A stretch of 11,666 nt of DNA. Source: Betaproteobacteria bacterium (lineage in GTDB: Bacteria > Pseudomonadota > Gammaproteobacteria > Burkholderiales > SG8-39). The stretch spans positions 1-11,666 of the forward strand of contig DAHVFK010000067.1 in the NCBI GenBank assembly GCA_027317055.1, in the 5' to 3' direction. The translations under genes and the position numbers were made by a program. The stretch's first letter is position 1; each line of letters begins with the position of its first letter. The notes beneath the pieces are model-generated. The model did no database searches. It was not told the DNA's origin and saw nothing but the letters and a program-made list of their open reading frames with translations. Positions 1 to 6,992 of the stretch are shown here, one piece after another.

Positions 1-919
1 CCTGCGGCACGAGCGGGTAAACCACGTTCAGCGCGAGGATCGGAATGCGGCTCGCGCCGAAGTCGTCGGCGAGGCCCGCCAGGCGCAGCGCACGCAGCAG
101 ATTGTTGTACAGACCGCCCTGCACCACGATGCCAACGTCGCTTTCGGTGCCTTCGAAGACCTCGTTCAGCCGCTGTTCGCGCACGAAGCGGCGTGCGGCC
201 GGCAACCGCACCTCGGCCTTGAGCTTCTCGTGCTTGAAGGTGGCAGGCGGGTGAGCCAGCCGGTCGTAGTTGAATTCCGCCGCCTGCTCGAGCGGCCGGC
301 GCATCGATATGGCGGGGGCGCGGTTGTCGCTCGCGGCAAACGAGCCGTGCACGTGGCAGGCGCGGATGCGCAGCTCCAGCATCACGGGCGTGCTCGAAGC
401 CTCCGACAGCTCGAAGCCCTTTTGCACCATGTTTACGATCGACGGCAGATTGGGGCGCGGGTCGAGCAGGCAGAGCGATGACTTGAGCGCGATGGCGTGG
501 GTGCGTTCCTGCGCGACGCTCGCGCCCTCGCCGTAGTCTTCGCCGATTACGATCAGCGCACCGCCGACCACGCCCGCGCTCGACAGGTAGCTGAGCGCGT
601 CGGAGGCGACGTTGGTGCCGACGATCGATTTCCAGGTGACTGCGCCGCGCGCCGGATAGTTGATCGAGGCGCCGAGCATCGCCGCGGCCGAGGCCTCGTT
701 GGTGCAGGCCTCGACGTGAACCCCGAGCGTATCGAGATACTCGCGCGCCTGCACCATGACGTCGAGCAGGTGCGATACCGGCGCACCCTGGTAGCCGCCG
801 ACGTAGGAAACGCCCGACTGAAGCAGCGCCTTGGTGACCGCGAGAATGCCCTCGCCGTGGAAGGTTTCGCCCGCGCCCAGCTTGAGCAGCCCGATTTCTT
901 CGCTGAACTGGCGCTCCAC
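1..919 (-). CDS. iorA: Indolepyruvate ferredoxin oxidoreductase alpha subunit (3' end outside window)
   Basis: This is the thiamine-diphosphate subunit of an indolepyruvate/arylpyruvate:ferredoxin oxidoreductase, which decarboxylates arylpyruvates to arylacetyl-CoA while reducing ferredoxin in the cytoplasm. About 306 codons are present; the C-terminal part, with the TPP-pyrophosphate domain and any ferredoxin-type Fe-S region, lies beyond the window edge. The visible part matches the POR N-terminal (pyrimidine-binding) domain: GGYQGAPVSHLLDVM at residues 41-55 is the family's GY-x-G-x-P motif, and VEACTNEASAAAMLGAS (69-85) carries the conserved Glu and the N-E pair, followed by the GTNVASDAL segment (101-109). 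The chosen start is a GTG at 919, two bases after the iorB stop, with AAGG ten bases upstream; no in-frame ATG fits better. The gene is clearly cotranscribed and probably translationally coupled with iorB. Family assignment is firm; the preferred substrate (indole-, phenyl- or another pyruvate) cannot be read from sequence. Confidence 0.9.
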   Translation of the reverse strand, partial: MERQFSEEIGLLKLGAGETFHGEGILAVTKALLQSGVSYVGGYQGAPVSHLLDVMVQAREYLDTLGVHVEACTNEASAAAMLGASINYPARGAVTWKSIVGTNVASDALSYLSSAGVVGGALIVIGEDYGEGASVAQERTHAIALKSSLCLLDPRPNLPSIVNMVQKGFELSEASSTPVMLELRIRACHVHGSFAASDNRAPAISMRRPLEQAAEFNYDRLAHPPATFKHEKLKAEVRLPAARRFVREQRLNEVFEGTESDVGIVVQGGLYNNLLRALRLAGLADDFGASRIPILALNVVYPLVPQ

Positions 920-921
920 GA

Positions 922-2463
922 TCAGGCAGCCTTGCGAAAGAATTTCAGCGGCTTGGCCTTTGGAGGCAGCGGCTCGATGCCGTGCGCGGCGAGCGAGCCC
1001 TCGAGACCGCGCCCCTCGGGGTCGGTCAGCGCCGCCTCGCGCGCGCTGCGCACCGCCGCGGCGCGCGCAACGCCATCGGCCAGCGCGCCGCCCTCGACCA
1101 GGGTATCCATGATGCGCAGGAAGTTGTCCTTGCCGCGCTGGTGCGTGTCGCCGTAGCCCTTTATCAACCGACCGCAAAGCGCGATCTCGAGCGCAAGCGC
1201 CGGGTCGTGAGCGGCGTTGCGGATCGCGTTCAGCCAGCGCTCGATCAGGGCCTGCTCGTCGGCGTAGCGCGCGCTATGGCGGCGCCAGGGGCGCAGCCAT
1301 GCCAGCGCGCGCAACATGAGGAAGCCGCTCATGCTGGTGGTCTTGACCTGCATGCCGACGTTCAGCCGCTGCGCGAGGCCGCGCCGCCTGGCCCACTTCA
1401 GCAGCGCGCGCGACAGTCCGCGCGGCAGCAGCGCCGCGACCTCTTCCAGCCCCGGCTTGAGGAACTCGACGATGTGCAGCGGCTCGCCGGGCGCGGCCTG
1501 CACCTCCGCGCGCACCCTCTCGAAGCGGCTGGCGCGGGTCTTCAGGTCGGCCACGCGGATCACGTCCTCGTAGCACATCCAAAGCGCGAGGAAGCGCCCG
1601 GCCTCATTGGTGAGCCGGTATCCATCGGCGGCCCGCTCGCGCTCGAATTCTGCGATCGGTTCCAGCCGGTCCAGGTAAAGGGCAGCGTAAGCCGTATCCT
1701 GAAAGCTGCTGCAGCGCGCAGCGCCTAGCTCGAGGATGACGTGAGTTTCGGCGGGGAAAGTTCTGCGCACGCGCTCGAGCGGCCGAGCACGCAGGCGCGT
1801 CGCCTCGGCCGGCGCGAGCGCGGCGGGCTCGCCCGCGGCGTGAGCGTAGCCGGCGGCGAAGCCGCGCAGGCTCGCATCGGCGCCCCTGCCGAAAGCCCGG
1901 ATCGCGGCCTCGCAGGCGGCGCGCGGCAGCGGCAGCGTTCCCGAGCCCGCAAGCGCGCCGAACATGACCGCGCTGATCACCGTGCCGGCCTCGCGCGCGA
2001 GGCGCTGCATGTCGAACAGCTGCGCCCGGCGGGCGAGCGCCTGTGCCGCCTTTACGATGCGCTCGCTGTCGAGGCGCCCGTCGCCCATCGCCATCTTCTC
2101 GAGCGTGGTGTAGATGCGGTGCGTCGAGGCGATCAGGGTGGTGCGGTCCGGGGTGACGAAGCCGTTCTGCAGCGCGCGGGCGGCCTCGAGCAGCTCGGAG
2201 GCGAGTACCACATCGACGTAGCCGGGGGCCGGCGCAAGCGTCATGACCGGGTGCCGCTCGCCGAGATCGGCGGCGCGGGCGGGGTAGATCTCGAGGTAGT
2301 AGGTGGTCGCGCCGGTGCGCTGCGCGACGCCCGGGATCGAGGTGCTCTGCACCGGGTAGCCCTCCGTTGCCGCGGCGGAGAGGATCCAGTCGGCGAGCAC
2401 GCCGCCGCCTTCGCCGCCGAGGGCGGCGATCAGCACCGTGAGGGGACGTTCGGGCAGGTTCAT
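922..2463 (-). CDS. iorB: Indolepyruvate oxidoreductase subunit beta family protein
   Basis: A 513-residue partner subunit of the arylpyruvate:ferredoxin oxidoreductase. The N-terminal ~200 residues are the POR gamma-type domain: a glycine-rich loop GGEGGGVLADW at 16-26 and the conserved QRTGATTYYLEIYP at about 48-61, the counterpart of the QRGG/T motif of archaeal IorB. Archaeal IorB is only about 200 residues; the extra ~300 residues here correspond to the C-terminal region (DUF6537-like) found in proteobacterial long-beta and fused IOR proteins. The ATG at 2463 has GGAG six bases upstream (2470-2473). The gene is divergent from the LysR gene and is first in the ior operon, so the order is iorB-iorA. 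The stop TGA lies two bases before the iorA GTG. Expression is probably controlled from the 80-bp region it shares with the LysR gene. No truncation or frameshift is seen. Confidence 0.9.
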   Translation of the reverse strand: MNLPERPLTVLIAALGGEGGGVLADWILSAAATEGYPVQSTSIPGVAQRTGATTYYLEIYPARAADLGERHPVMTLAPAPGYVDVVLASELLEAARALQNGFVTPDRTTLIASTHRIYTTLEKMAMGDGRLDSERIVKAAQALARRAQLFDMQRLAREAGTVISAVMFGALAGSGTLPLPRAACEAAIRAFGRGADASLRGFAAGYAHAAGEPAALAPAEATRLRARPLERVRRTFPAETHVILELGAARCSSFQDTAYAALYLDRLEPIAEFERERAADGYRLTNEAGRFLALWMCYEDVIRVADLKTRASRFERVRAEVQAAPGEPLHIVEFLKPGLEEVAALLPRGLSRALLKWARRRGLAQRLNVGMQVKTTSMSGFLMLRALAWLRPWRRHSARYADEQALIERWLNAIRNAAHDPALALEIALCGRLIKGYGDTHQRGKDNFLRIMDTLVEGGALADGVARAAAVRSAREAALTDPEGRGLEGSLAAHGIEPLPPKAKPLKFFRKAA

Positions 2464-2503
2464 GGACAGCTCCGTGCCGGCAAGGCTACGGGCCGGAAAG
2501 CAT

Positions 2504-2514
2504 ATTTGTCAAAT
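2504..2514. promoter_or_regulatory. Near-perfect palindrome containing a TTGACA -35 hexamer
   Basis: ATTTG-T-CAAAT is an 11-bp palindrome with 5-bp arms around one central base, in the 80-bp gap between divergent iorB and the LysR gene. Read on the minus strand, 2512-2507 is a perfect TTGACA, correctly oriented as the -35 element of an iorB promoter. The -10 region about 17 bp further on is poor (around 2484-2489, GTAGCC), as expected for an activator-dependent promoter. Read on the plus strand, the same block gives TTGTCA at 2506-2511, a possible -35 for the LysR gene with TATTAA (2530-2535) or GATATT (2528-2533) as -10. The sequence is seen directly; the promoter roles are inferred. Confidence 0.5.
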
Positions 2515-2524
2515 TGATGGAGCG

Positions 2525-2546
2525 CATGATATTAATCACAATCATG
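2525..2546. promoter_or_regulatory. Candidate LysR operator: CATGAT-N10-ATCATG inverted repeat over the regulator start codon
   Basis: A perfect 6-bp inverted repeat with a 10-base AT-rich spacer (ATTAATCACA) lies at the end of the divergent control region. The right arm contains the ATG (2544-2546) chosen as start of the LysR gene. LysR-type regulators commonly bind dyads with an AT-rich centre of about this size near divergent promoters. This dyad is close to, but not exactly, the classical T-N11-A box. Binding here would suit autorepression. The repeat is seen in the sequence; its function is inference. Confidence 0.4.
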
Positions 2547-3446
2547 AATGTAGCAGACCTCGATCTGAACTTGCTGCGCGTGCTCGATGCCGTGCTGCGC
2601 GAGCGCAGCGTTACCGCCGCTGCGGCGCGCCTCGGCCTGACCCAGCCTGCGGTATCGAACGCGCTCGCGCGGCTGCGCGCGGCATTCGGCGACGCGCTGT
2701 TCGTTCGCACGCCCTCGGGCATGGCGCCTACGCCTTTCGCGCGCGACCTGGACGACCCGGTGCGCCAGGCGCTGGCGCTGATCGAGTCGGCGCTCGCGCA
2801 CGGCGGCGGCTTCGACCCCGCGACCTCGAAGCGCGCGTTCCGCTTCTACATGTCGGACCTGGGCGAGATATCCTTCCTGCCCGCGCTGGTCGAGCGCGTG
2901 CGCGAGCGCGCCCCCGGGGTCTACCTGGAGGCGCTCGGGCTGCCGCTGGAGGCGATCGACGAAGGCCTTGCGAGCGGCGCGCTCGATATCGCGGTCGGCT
3001 TCCTGCCCGGACTCGCCGCGCCGGTGCGGCGCCGGCGGTTGTTCCGCGATCCCTACGTCTGCCTGATGCGAAGCGACCACCCGCGCATCGGCGCGCGCCT
3101 GACGCGCAAGCTGTTCCTGGAGGCCTCGCACGCGCTGGTGTCCTCGACCGGGAGCGGGCACCGCGTGATCGAAGAGGCGCTTGAGCGCGCCGGCGTGACG
3201 CGCCGCATTGCCTTGCGCGTGCCGCACTTCACCGTGGTGCCGATGGTGCTCGCGCGCACCGACCTGCTGCTCACGCTGCCGGGCCAGGTGGCGCGCGTGT
3301 ACGAGGCCGACGGGCGCTTCAAGTCGTTGCCGGTGCCGCTGCCGATTCCGCCGGCCGAGGTGGCGGTGCATTGGCACGAGCGCTTCGAGCGCGACCCCGG
3401 CATTCGCTGGCTGCGCGAGGTGATGATCGGACTATTTGCGCGGTAG
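2544..3446 (+). CDS. LysR-family transcriptional regulator (NahR/LinR/NodD-like)
   Basis: A 300-residue LysR-type regulator of normal family length. It opens with the typical DLDLNLLRVLDAVL (5-18) and has a winged helix-turn-helix at about residues 22-56 (SVTAAAARLGLTQPAVSNAL, then LRAAFGDALFVRT). After a linker helix, the effector-binding domain runs from about residue 92 (RAFRFYMSDLGEISFLPAL). The DLNLL start and the F-x-x-x-x-SDLGE type of segment are usual for the NahR/LinR/NodD branch, which often responds to aromatic effectors. The ATG at 2544 is chosen because it leaves the usual few residues before DLNLL. In-frame TTG 2514, ATG 2517 and ATG 2526 would add an unusual hydrophobic tail (MILITI), and none of the starts has a well-placed Shine-Dalgarno. 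It is divergent from iorBA and is its likely regulator, possibly also of the flanking ligase/transporter genes. Its last 15 bases overlap the end of the convergent transporter gene. Confidence 0.88.
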   Translation: MNVADLDLNLLRVLDAVLRERSVTAAAARLGLTQPAVSNALARLRAAFGDALFVRTPSGMAPTPFARDLDDPVRQALALIESALAHGGGFDPATSKRAFRFYMSDLGEISFLPALVERVRERAPGVYLEALGLPLEAIDEGLASGALDIAVGFLPGLAAPVRRRRLFRDPYVCLMRSDHPRIGARLTRKLFLEASHALVSSTGSGHRVIEEALERAGVTRRIALRVPHFTVVPMVLARTDLLLTLPGQVARVYEADGRFKSLPVPLPIPPAEVAVHWHERFERDPGIRWLREVMIGLFAR

Positions 3447-4370
3447 CGGCCGGCTGCGGCGCACGAAGGGGCTGAGAGCGAGCGGCGCGAAGTACATCGG
3501 GATCTGCGCGATGCCGACGTAGAGCGAGAACGCCGTGCCGGCGCTGCCTGCGGTGATCGCCAGCATCAGGCCCATGTTGCGGTTGCCACTCAGCAGCGCC
3601 GCGCCGTAGGCGGCGGCGATCCCGGCGCGCCGGAACAGTGCGAAGCCAGCCAGGTGCAGCAGCGCGGTGGCGGCGCACGCCGCCAGCAGCAGGCTGCCGA
3701 TGTAGAGCGGATCGCGCAGCAGGCGCGCCGTGACCCCGTCCATCACCGCGATCGCGAACACCACCAGCAGCAGCACGTTGGCGCCGGCGAGCAGGTCGTC
3801 GTTGCGCGCCAGCCTTGCCGCGCCCACGGCGCGCCGCAGCCCCCAGGCGAGCACGAAGGGCGCCGCCACCAGCAGCGACACGCGCACGAAGAAAGCCGCC
3901 AAGTCGACGTTCAGCCCGGCCTCGGGTAGCAGCCAGCCGACCAGCGGCGTCAGGGTGAGCGGCAGCAGCAGCGTCGCCGCGACCGTGCCCAGCACCGCCA
4001 GCACGCCGTCCAGCCCGAGGATCATGGCAAACACCGCCGCCGAGCCGATCGGCGGCGCCGCCGCCTTCAGCACCAGCACCAGCCGCAGGTCGGGCGGTAG
4101 CCCCGCAAGCGCTGTGCCGAGCCACACCACGAGCGGTGAGGCGATCAGCTGCCACAGCGCGATCGTCGCCGGCAGCGCCGGGCGCCGCAGCCCGTCGGCG
4201 AGCCGGTTCCAGTCCAGGCGCAGCAGCGCCGCAGTGAGCGTGCCGATCACGGCGGGCGTCAGCAGGGGACGCAGTAGCGCCGCGAGGTCTGGCAGCGCAA
4301 CGCCGACGAACACACCCGCGGGGAGCGCCCAGCGCGCCTGGCGGCCGAGGAATCCGAGCAGATTGCGCAA
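3432..4370 (-). CDS. Bile acid:Na+ symporter (BASS/SBF)-like membrane transporter
   Basis: A 312-residue, very hydrophobic protein with about nine to ten membrane segments (approximately residues 15-33, 36-51, 67-90, 95-120, 122-148, 157-178, 193-213, 222-246, 251-272, 278-300). Two half-matching conserved blocks resemble the SBF/BASS family: KAAAPPIGSAAVFAMILGLD at 102-121 and SGNRNMGLMLAI at 261-272, a likely discontinuous-helix substrate/ion site. The family moves organic anions with Na+ across the inner membrane. A start is called at TTG 4370, 12 bases after the TGA of the upstream ligase gene, with GGAA five bases before it; the start is not strongly supported. Sharing an operon with a phenylacetate-CoA ligase-like gene, it probably imports or exports the carboxylate that the ligase activates. 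The AEC (auxin efflux carrier) family, which has a related fold, is the main alternative. Its 3' end overlaps the LysR gene. Confidence 0.65.
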   Translation of the reverse strand: MRNLLGFLGRQARWALPAGVFVGVALPDLAALLRPLLTPAVIGTLTAALLRLDWNRLADGLRRPALPATIALWQLIASPLVVWLGTALAGLPPDLRLVLVLKAAAPPIGSAAVFAMILGLDGVLAVLGTVAATLLLPLTLTPLVGWLLPEAGLNVDLAAFFVRVSLLVAAPFVLAWGLRRAVGAARLARNDDLLAGANVLLLVVFAIAVMDGVTARLLRDPLYIGSLLLAACAATALLHLAGFALFRRAGIAAAYGAALLSGNRNMGLMLAITAGSAGTAFSLYVGIAQIPMYFAPLALSPFVRRSRPLPRK

Positions 4371-4382
4371 CGTGGTTCCGGG

Positions 4383-5816
4383 TCAGGCCTTATTGCGGCG
4401 GTCTTTGATGCGCTTCGCCTTGAACTCGGTCTTGGGCAAGGTATCGGGCGGCAGAACTTCGACGCCGACCCGCAATTCGATGCGCGAGCTGACCGCGTTC
4501 TGCAGGGCGGCGACCACGGCCCGGGGCTGTTGGTAGTCCGTGTGCTCGACCAGAACGGTCATAAAGTCGATCCCCTCCTGGTTGGTATCGAGCACCACCT
4601 CGTACTCGTCGCCGACTCCCGCCACGGAGCGCACCGCCTCCTCCAGCACCGAGGGATAGAACTTGATCGCACGCAGATTAATGAGATCGTCCGCGCGGCC
4701 CTGGAACCCGCCGATCGCGCGCACGTGGGTGCGCCCGCAGGCGCAGCGCGCGCTGTCGAACACGGTGTAGTCGCCGACCACGAAGCGCAGCTGCGACGAG
4801 CTCTCGGAATTCATGTTGGTGCACAGCGTGATGCCGCGCTCACCCTCGGGGACGCGCTTGCCGGTGTCGGGATCGATCAGCTCCCAGACCTGGAAGTCCT
4901 CCATCAGGTGCGTCTGGATGCGCCCGTCCGGGCGGACCGCCTCGGGGCAGGAGTAGCCGCCGGAATGCGGCGCGGCCTCGGTGCAACCGTAGAACTCGAC
5001 CAGCTTCGCGCCCCACAGGTCCTCGAGCCGCTCGCGCGTGGCCTTGATGCCCGCGGCCGGCTCGCCACCGGTAAACAGCGTCTTGATCGACGTCCCGCGC
5101 GGGTCGTGCCCCATCTGCTGCATGGTGCGGCCCAGGCGCAGCAGTTGCGAGGGCAGGGTGGCGAGTATGGTCGGTTTGTAGCGCAGGATGATGTTGCAGC
5201 GAAGCTCAGCGGTCAGCCCGCCGCCGGGGATGCACGGCACGCCCATGTGCGCGAGCGCGTGCAGCACGCCCCAGGCCCATACGTGGGGGCCGAAGCCGAC
5301 CACCAGGAACACTTTCTCGCCGCGACGCGCCCCGAGCGACCACAAGGCGCGCGCGTTGGCCCACTGCCATTGCCTGAGGTCGAACTGCGAGTAGCGGAAA
5401 ATGCGCGGCAGGCCGGTGGTGCCCGAAGTCGGGAACAGGGTCCAGCCGCGCTGGTCCCAGATCTCGTCGTCGTGCGTGGTGTAGGTGCCCCAGGGTGGAT
5501 TCGCCAAGAGATCCTCGGCCATCTCCTTTTTGTCGACCGGCGGCCACTTCACCAGATCGTCGACCGTGCGGATGTCGGTGGGGGCCAGTCCGAGCTTGTC
5601 GAAACGGCAGCGATAGAACGCCGAGTTCTCGTACAGGAAAGGCGTCAGCACCGAGAGCTTCTCGTCCTGCAGCGCGCGCAATTCGTCGCGCGAGGCGCAG
5701 TCGAGCGACGGCGACCAGTACTCCGCCGATCCCGGTTGCTCGAAGTCGCGCCGGTGCCTTTCCAGCGTCTCGAGCCAATTCGCGCGGGTGGCATGCTTGC
5801 GATCAATGGTGGTCAT
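4383..5816 (-). CDS. Phenylacetate-CoA ligase-like adenylate-forming enzyme (PaaK family)
   Basis: A 477-residue PaaK-type ANL enzyme that should activate an aryl or arylacetic acid to its CoA thioester through an acyl-adenylate. Motifs appear in order: phosphate-binding loop FPTSGTTGLPR (128-138), EFYGCTEAA (274-282), GD at 348-349, CACGRTH (358-364, the Cys pair typical of PaaK proteins), GRADDLINLRAIKFYPS (373-389) and the C-terminal PKTEFKAKRI (461-470) with Lys466 as the likely catalytic lysine. It is somewhat longer than usual PaaK (about 430-440), mainly by an N-terminal extension of some 35 residues. The ATG at 5816 is preferred over an upstream in-frame start at 5888 because AGGAG sits four bases before it. 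It is divergent from the MetE-like gene and leads a two-gene unit with the transporter. The family is certain; the substrate is not, and phenylacetate is only the family default. Confidence 0.88.
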   Translation of the reverse strand: MTTIDRKHATRANWLETLERHRRDFEQPGSAEYWSPSLDCASRDELRALQDEKLSVLTPFLYENSAFYRCRFDKLGLAPTDIRTVDDLVKWPPVDKKEMAEDLLANPPWGTYTTHDDEIWDQRGWTLFPTSGTTGLPRIFRYSQFDLRQWQWANARALWSLGARRGEKVFLVVGFGPHVWAWGVLHALAHMGVPCIPGGGLTAELRCNIILRYKPTILATLPSQLLRLGRTMQQMGHDPRGTSIKTLFTGGEPAAGIKATRERLEDLWGAKLVEFYGCTEAAPHSGGYSCPEAVRPDGRIQTHLMEDFQVWELIDPDTGKRVPEGERGITLCTNMNSESSSQLRFVVGDYTVFDSARCACGRTHVRAIGGFQGRADDLINLRAIKFYPSVLEEAVRSVAGVGDEYEVVLDTNQEGIDFMTVLVEHTDYQQPRAVVAALQNAVSSRIELRVGVEVLPPDTLPKTEFKAKRIKDRRNKA

Positions 5817-5820
5817 GGCG

Positions 5821-5825
5821 CTCCT
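5821..5825 (-). promoter_or_regulatory. Shine-Dalgarno AGGAG deciding the start of the PaaK-like gene
   Basis: Minus-strand AGGAG lies four bases upstream of the ATG at 5816-5814. It supports the 477-residue protein over the version starting 24 codons earlier at 5888, which would read back through the divergent MetE-like gene and add a low-complexity, Arg/Ser-rich tail. Confidence 0.7.
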
Positions 5826-5839
5826 CGGTCGAAGCCCCA

Positions 5840-5845
5840 TAGAAT
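5840..5845 (+). promoter_or_regulatory. TAGAAT -10-like element just before the MetE-like gene
   Basis: TAGAAT matches the sigma-70 -10 consensus at five of six positions and stands nine bases before ATG 5855 (three before GTG 5849). No Shine-Dalgarno is present between it and the start. A transcription start 6-9 bases downstream would fall on or next to the initiation codon, giving a leaderless mRNA. No convincing -35 is seen. The same hexamer recurs at 6981-6986. Confidence 0.45.
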
Positions 5846-5854
5846 ACCGTGACC

Positions 5855-6973
5855 ATGAACCCATCGATCGAGGCAAACGGCCGGCCACCTTTTCGCGCCG
5901 ACCACATCGGCAGCCTGCTGCGCCCGCAGAAGCTGCGCCAGGCGTTTCGCGAGCACGCTGAAGGGAAGCTGGCGGACGCCGAATTCCGCGCGATCCAGGA
6001 CCAGGCGATCCTGGAAGTGGTGCGGCTGCAGCAGGACTGCGGCCTGCAGCTGGCGACCGACGGCGAATTTCGCCGCACCTCGTACTGGGCGCGCTTCGTC
6101 GAGCTGACCGACGGCCTGGAAGTCAGGCAAGCGCGCTTCAAGTTCCACGACGATCATGGTCACGAGACGGACTTCACCGCGCCGCACGTGGTCGGGCGGG
6201 TCCGCCGCGGCAAGCCGATCACGCTGGACGAGTATCGCTTCGTTGCGGGAATCACTCGCGCCACGCCGAAGATCACCATGCCTGCGCCCTCGACCATGCA
6301 CTTCTGGCGCGGAGCCCGCTACGCCGAAGCGGGCGTATACGCCGGACCCGAAGAGTTCTTTGCCGACCTGGGGCGCGTCTATCAGCGAGAAATCGCCGAC
6401 CTGGCGGCGGCGGGTGCGCGCTACGTGCAGCTGGACGAGGTTGCACTCGCGATGCTCTGCGACCCCGCGGCGCGCGCGAAGGTAGAGGCTGAAGGCGAGT
6501 CCCCGGAGAGGCTGGTCGATCTGTACGTGGGGGCGATCAACGAGGCGGTCCGCGACCGGCCGGCCGGGATGGTGATCGGGGTGCACATGTGTCGCGGCAA
6601 CTACAAGGGCAAATACCTCGCCGAGGGTGGCTACGATTCGGTCGCGGAGAAGCTGTTCGGCGGCGCGCAGGTAAACCACTTCCTGCTCGAGTTCGACACG
6701 CCGCGCGCCGGGGATTTCGCGCCGCTGCGCTTCATGCCCGAGGACAAGGGCGTAGTGCTCGGAATGGTCAGCTCGAAAACGCCGCAGCTGGAGGGCCTCG
6801 ATCTGCTCAAGCGCAGGGCCGAAGAAGCGGCCAAGTACGTCGATGCGGCCCGGCTCGCGCTCAGTCCTCAATGCGGCTTCGCCAGCACCATGGGCGGCAA
6901 CCCGGTGACCGAGGCCGACGAGCGCGCGAAACTAGAGCTGTGCGTCGACGCGGCGCGCGCGATCTGGGGCTAG
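5855..6973 (+). CDS. MetE-like zinc-dependent methyl/alkyl-transferase (cobalamin-independent methionine synthase C-terminal family)
   Basis: A 372-residue protein equal to the catalytic C-terminal barrel of MetE only; the N-terminal half of full-length MetE (~750 residues) is absent. The expected zinc ligands are all present: His244 and Cys246 in VHMCRGN, Glu279 in LLEFDTPR, and Cys340 in SPQCGFAS. DHIGSLLRP near the N-terminus and TDGEFRR further on are also family hallmarks. Stand-alone MetE-like proteins activate a thiol on zinc for alkyl transfer. Known functions include methyl transfer to homocysteine or related thiols, and the same fold and HxC...C site serve epoxyalkane:coenzyme M transferase, which has this length. 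Which reaction applies here is unknown. ATG 5855 is chosen over GTG 5849 two codons earlier; neither has a Shine-Dalgarno. The gene heads a five-gene co-directional run and lies 38 bases from the divergent PaaK-like gene. Confidence 0.85.
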   Translation: MNPSIEANGRPPFRADHIGSLLRPQKLRQAFREHAEGKLADAEFRAIQDQAILEVVRLQQDCGLQLATDGEFRRTSYWARFVELTDGLEVRQARFKFHDDHGHETDFTAPHVVGRVRRGKPITLDEYRFVAGITRATPKITMPAPSTMHFWRGARYAEAGVYAGPEEFFADLGRVYQREIADLAAAGARYVQLDEVALAMLCDPAARAKVEAEGESPERLVDLYVGAINEAVRDRPAGMVIGVHMCRGNYKGKYLAEGGYDSVAEKLFGGAQVNHFLLEFDTPRAGDFAPLRFMPEDKGVVLGMVSSKTPQLEGLDLLKRRAEEAAKYVDAARLALSPQCGFASTMGGNPVTEADERAKLELCVDAARAIWG

Positions 6974-6980
6974 CCGAAGC

Positions 6981-6986
6981 TAGAAT
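6981..6986 (+). promoter_or_regulatory. TAGAAT -10-like element just before the IlvD/Edd gene
   Basis: In the 19-base gap between the MetE-like gene and the dehydratase, TAGAAT stands six bases before ATG 6993 and no Shine-Dalgarno is present. The spacing fits a leaderless start at 6993 from an internal promoter. It repeats the arrangement at 5840-5845. No -35 hexamer is recognisable upstream, within the end of the preceding gene. Confidence 0.4.
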
Positions 6987-6992
6987 GGCAGC

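Noticed and set aside
1741..2517. A 258-codon open reading opposite iorB, and similar long readings opposite the LysR gene (2532-3377)
   Set aside because: Both are opposite-strand shadows of recognised genes with GC3-driven lack of stop codons; no ribosome binding site or motif supports them.
3447..3520. Search for a terminator hairpin after the LysR gene
   Set aside because: The sequence is coding for the convergent transporter; no GC stem followed by a T-run is present.
4530..5852. A 440-codon open reading on the plus strand opposite the PaaK-like gene
   Set aside because: It is antisense to an enzyme with all expected motifs, shows no family motif, and has typical shadow composition.
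5810..5855. Inverted repeat TGGTCA ... TGACCA flanking the 38-bp gap between the PaaK-like and MetE-like genes
   Set aside because: Each arm overlaps one of the divergent start codons, so the symmetry partly follows from similar ACC-ATG contexts; arms are 6 bp and 34 bp apart, too weak to call an operator.
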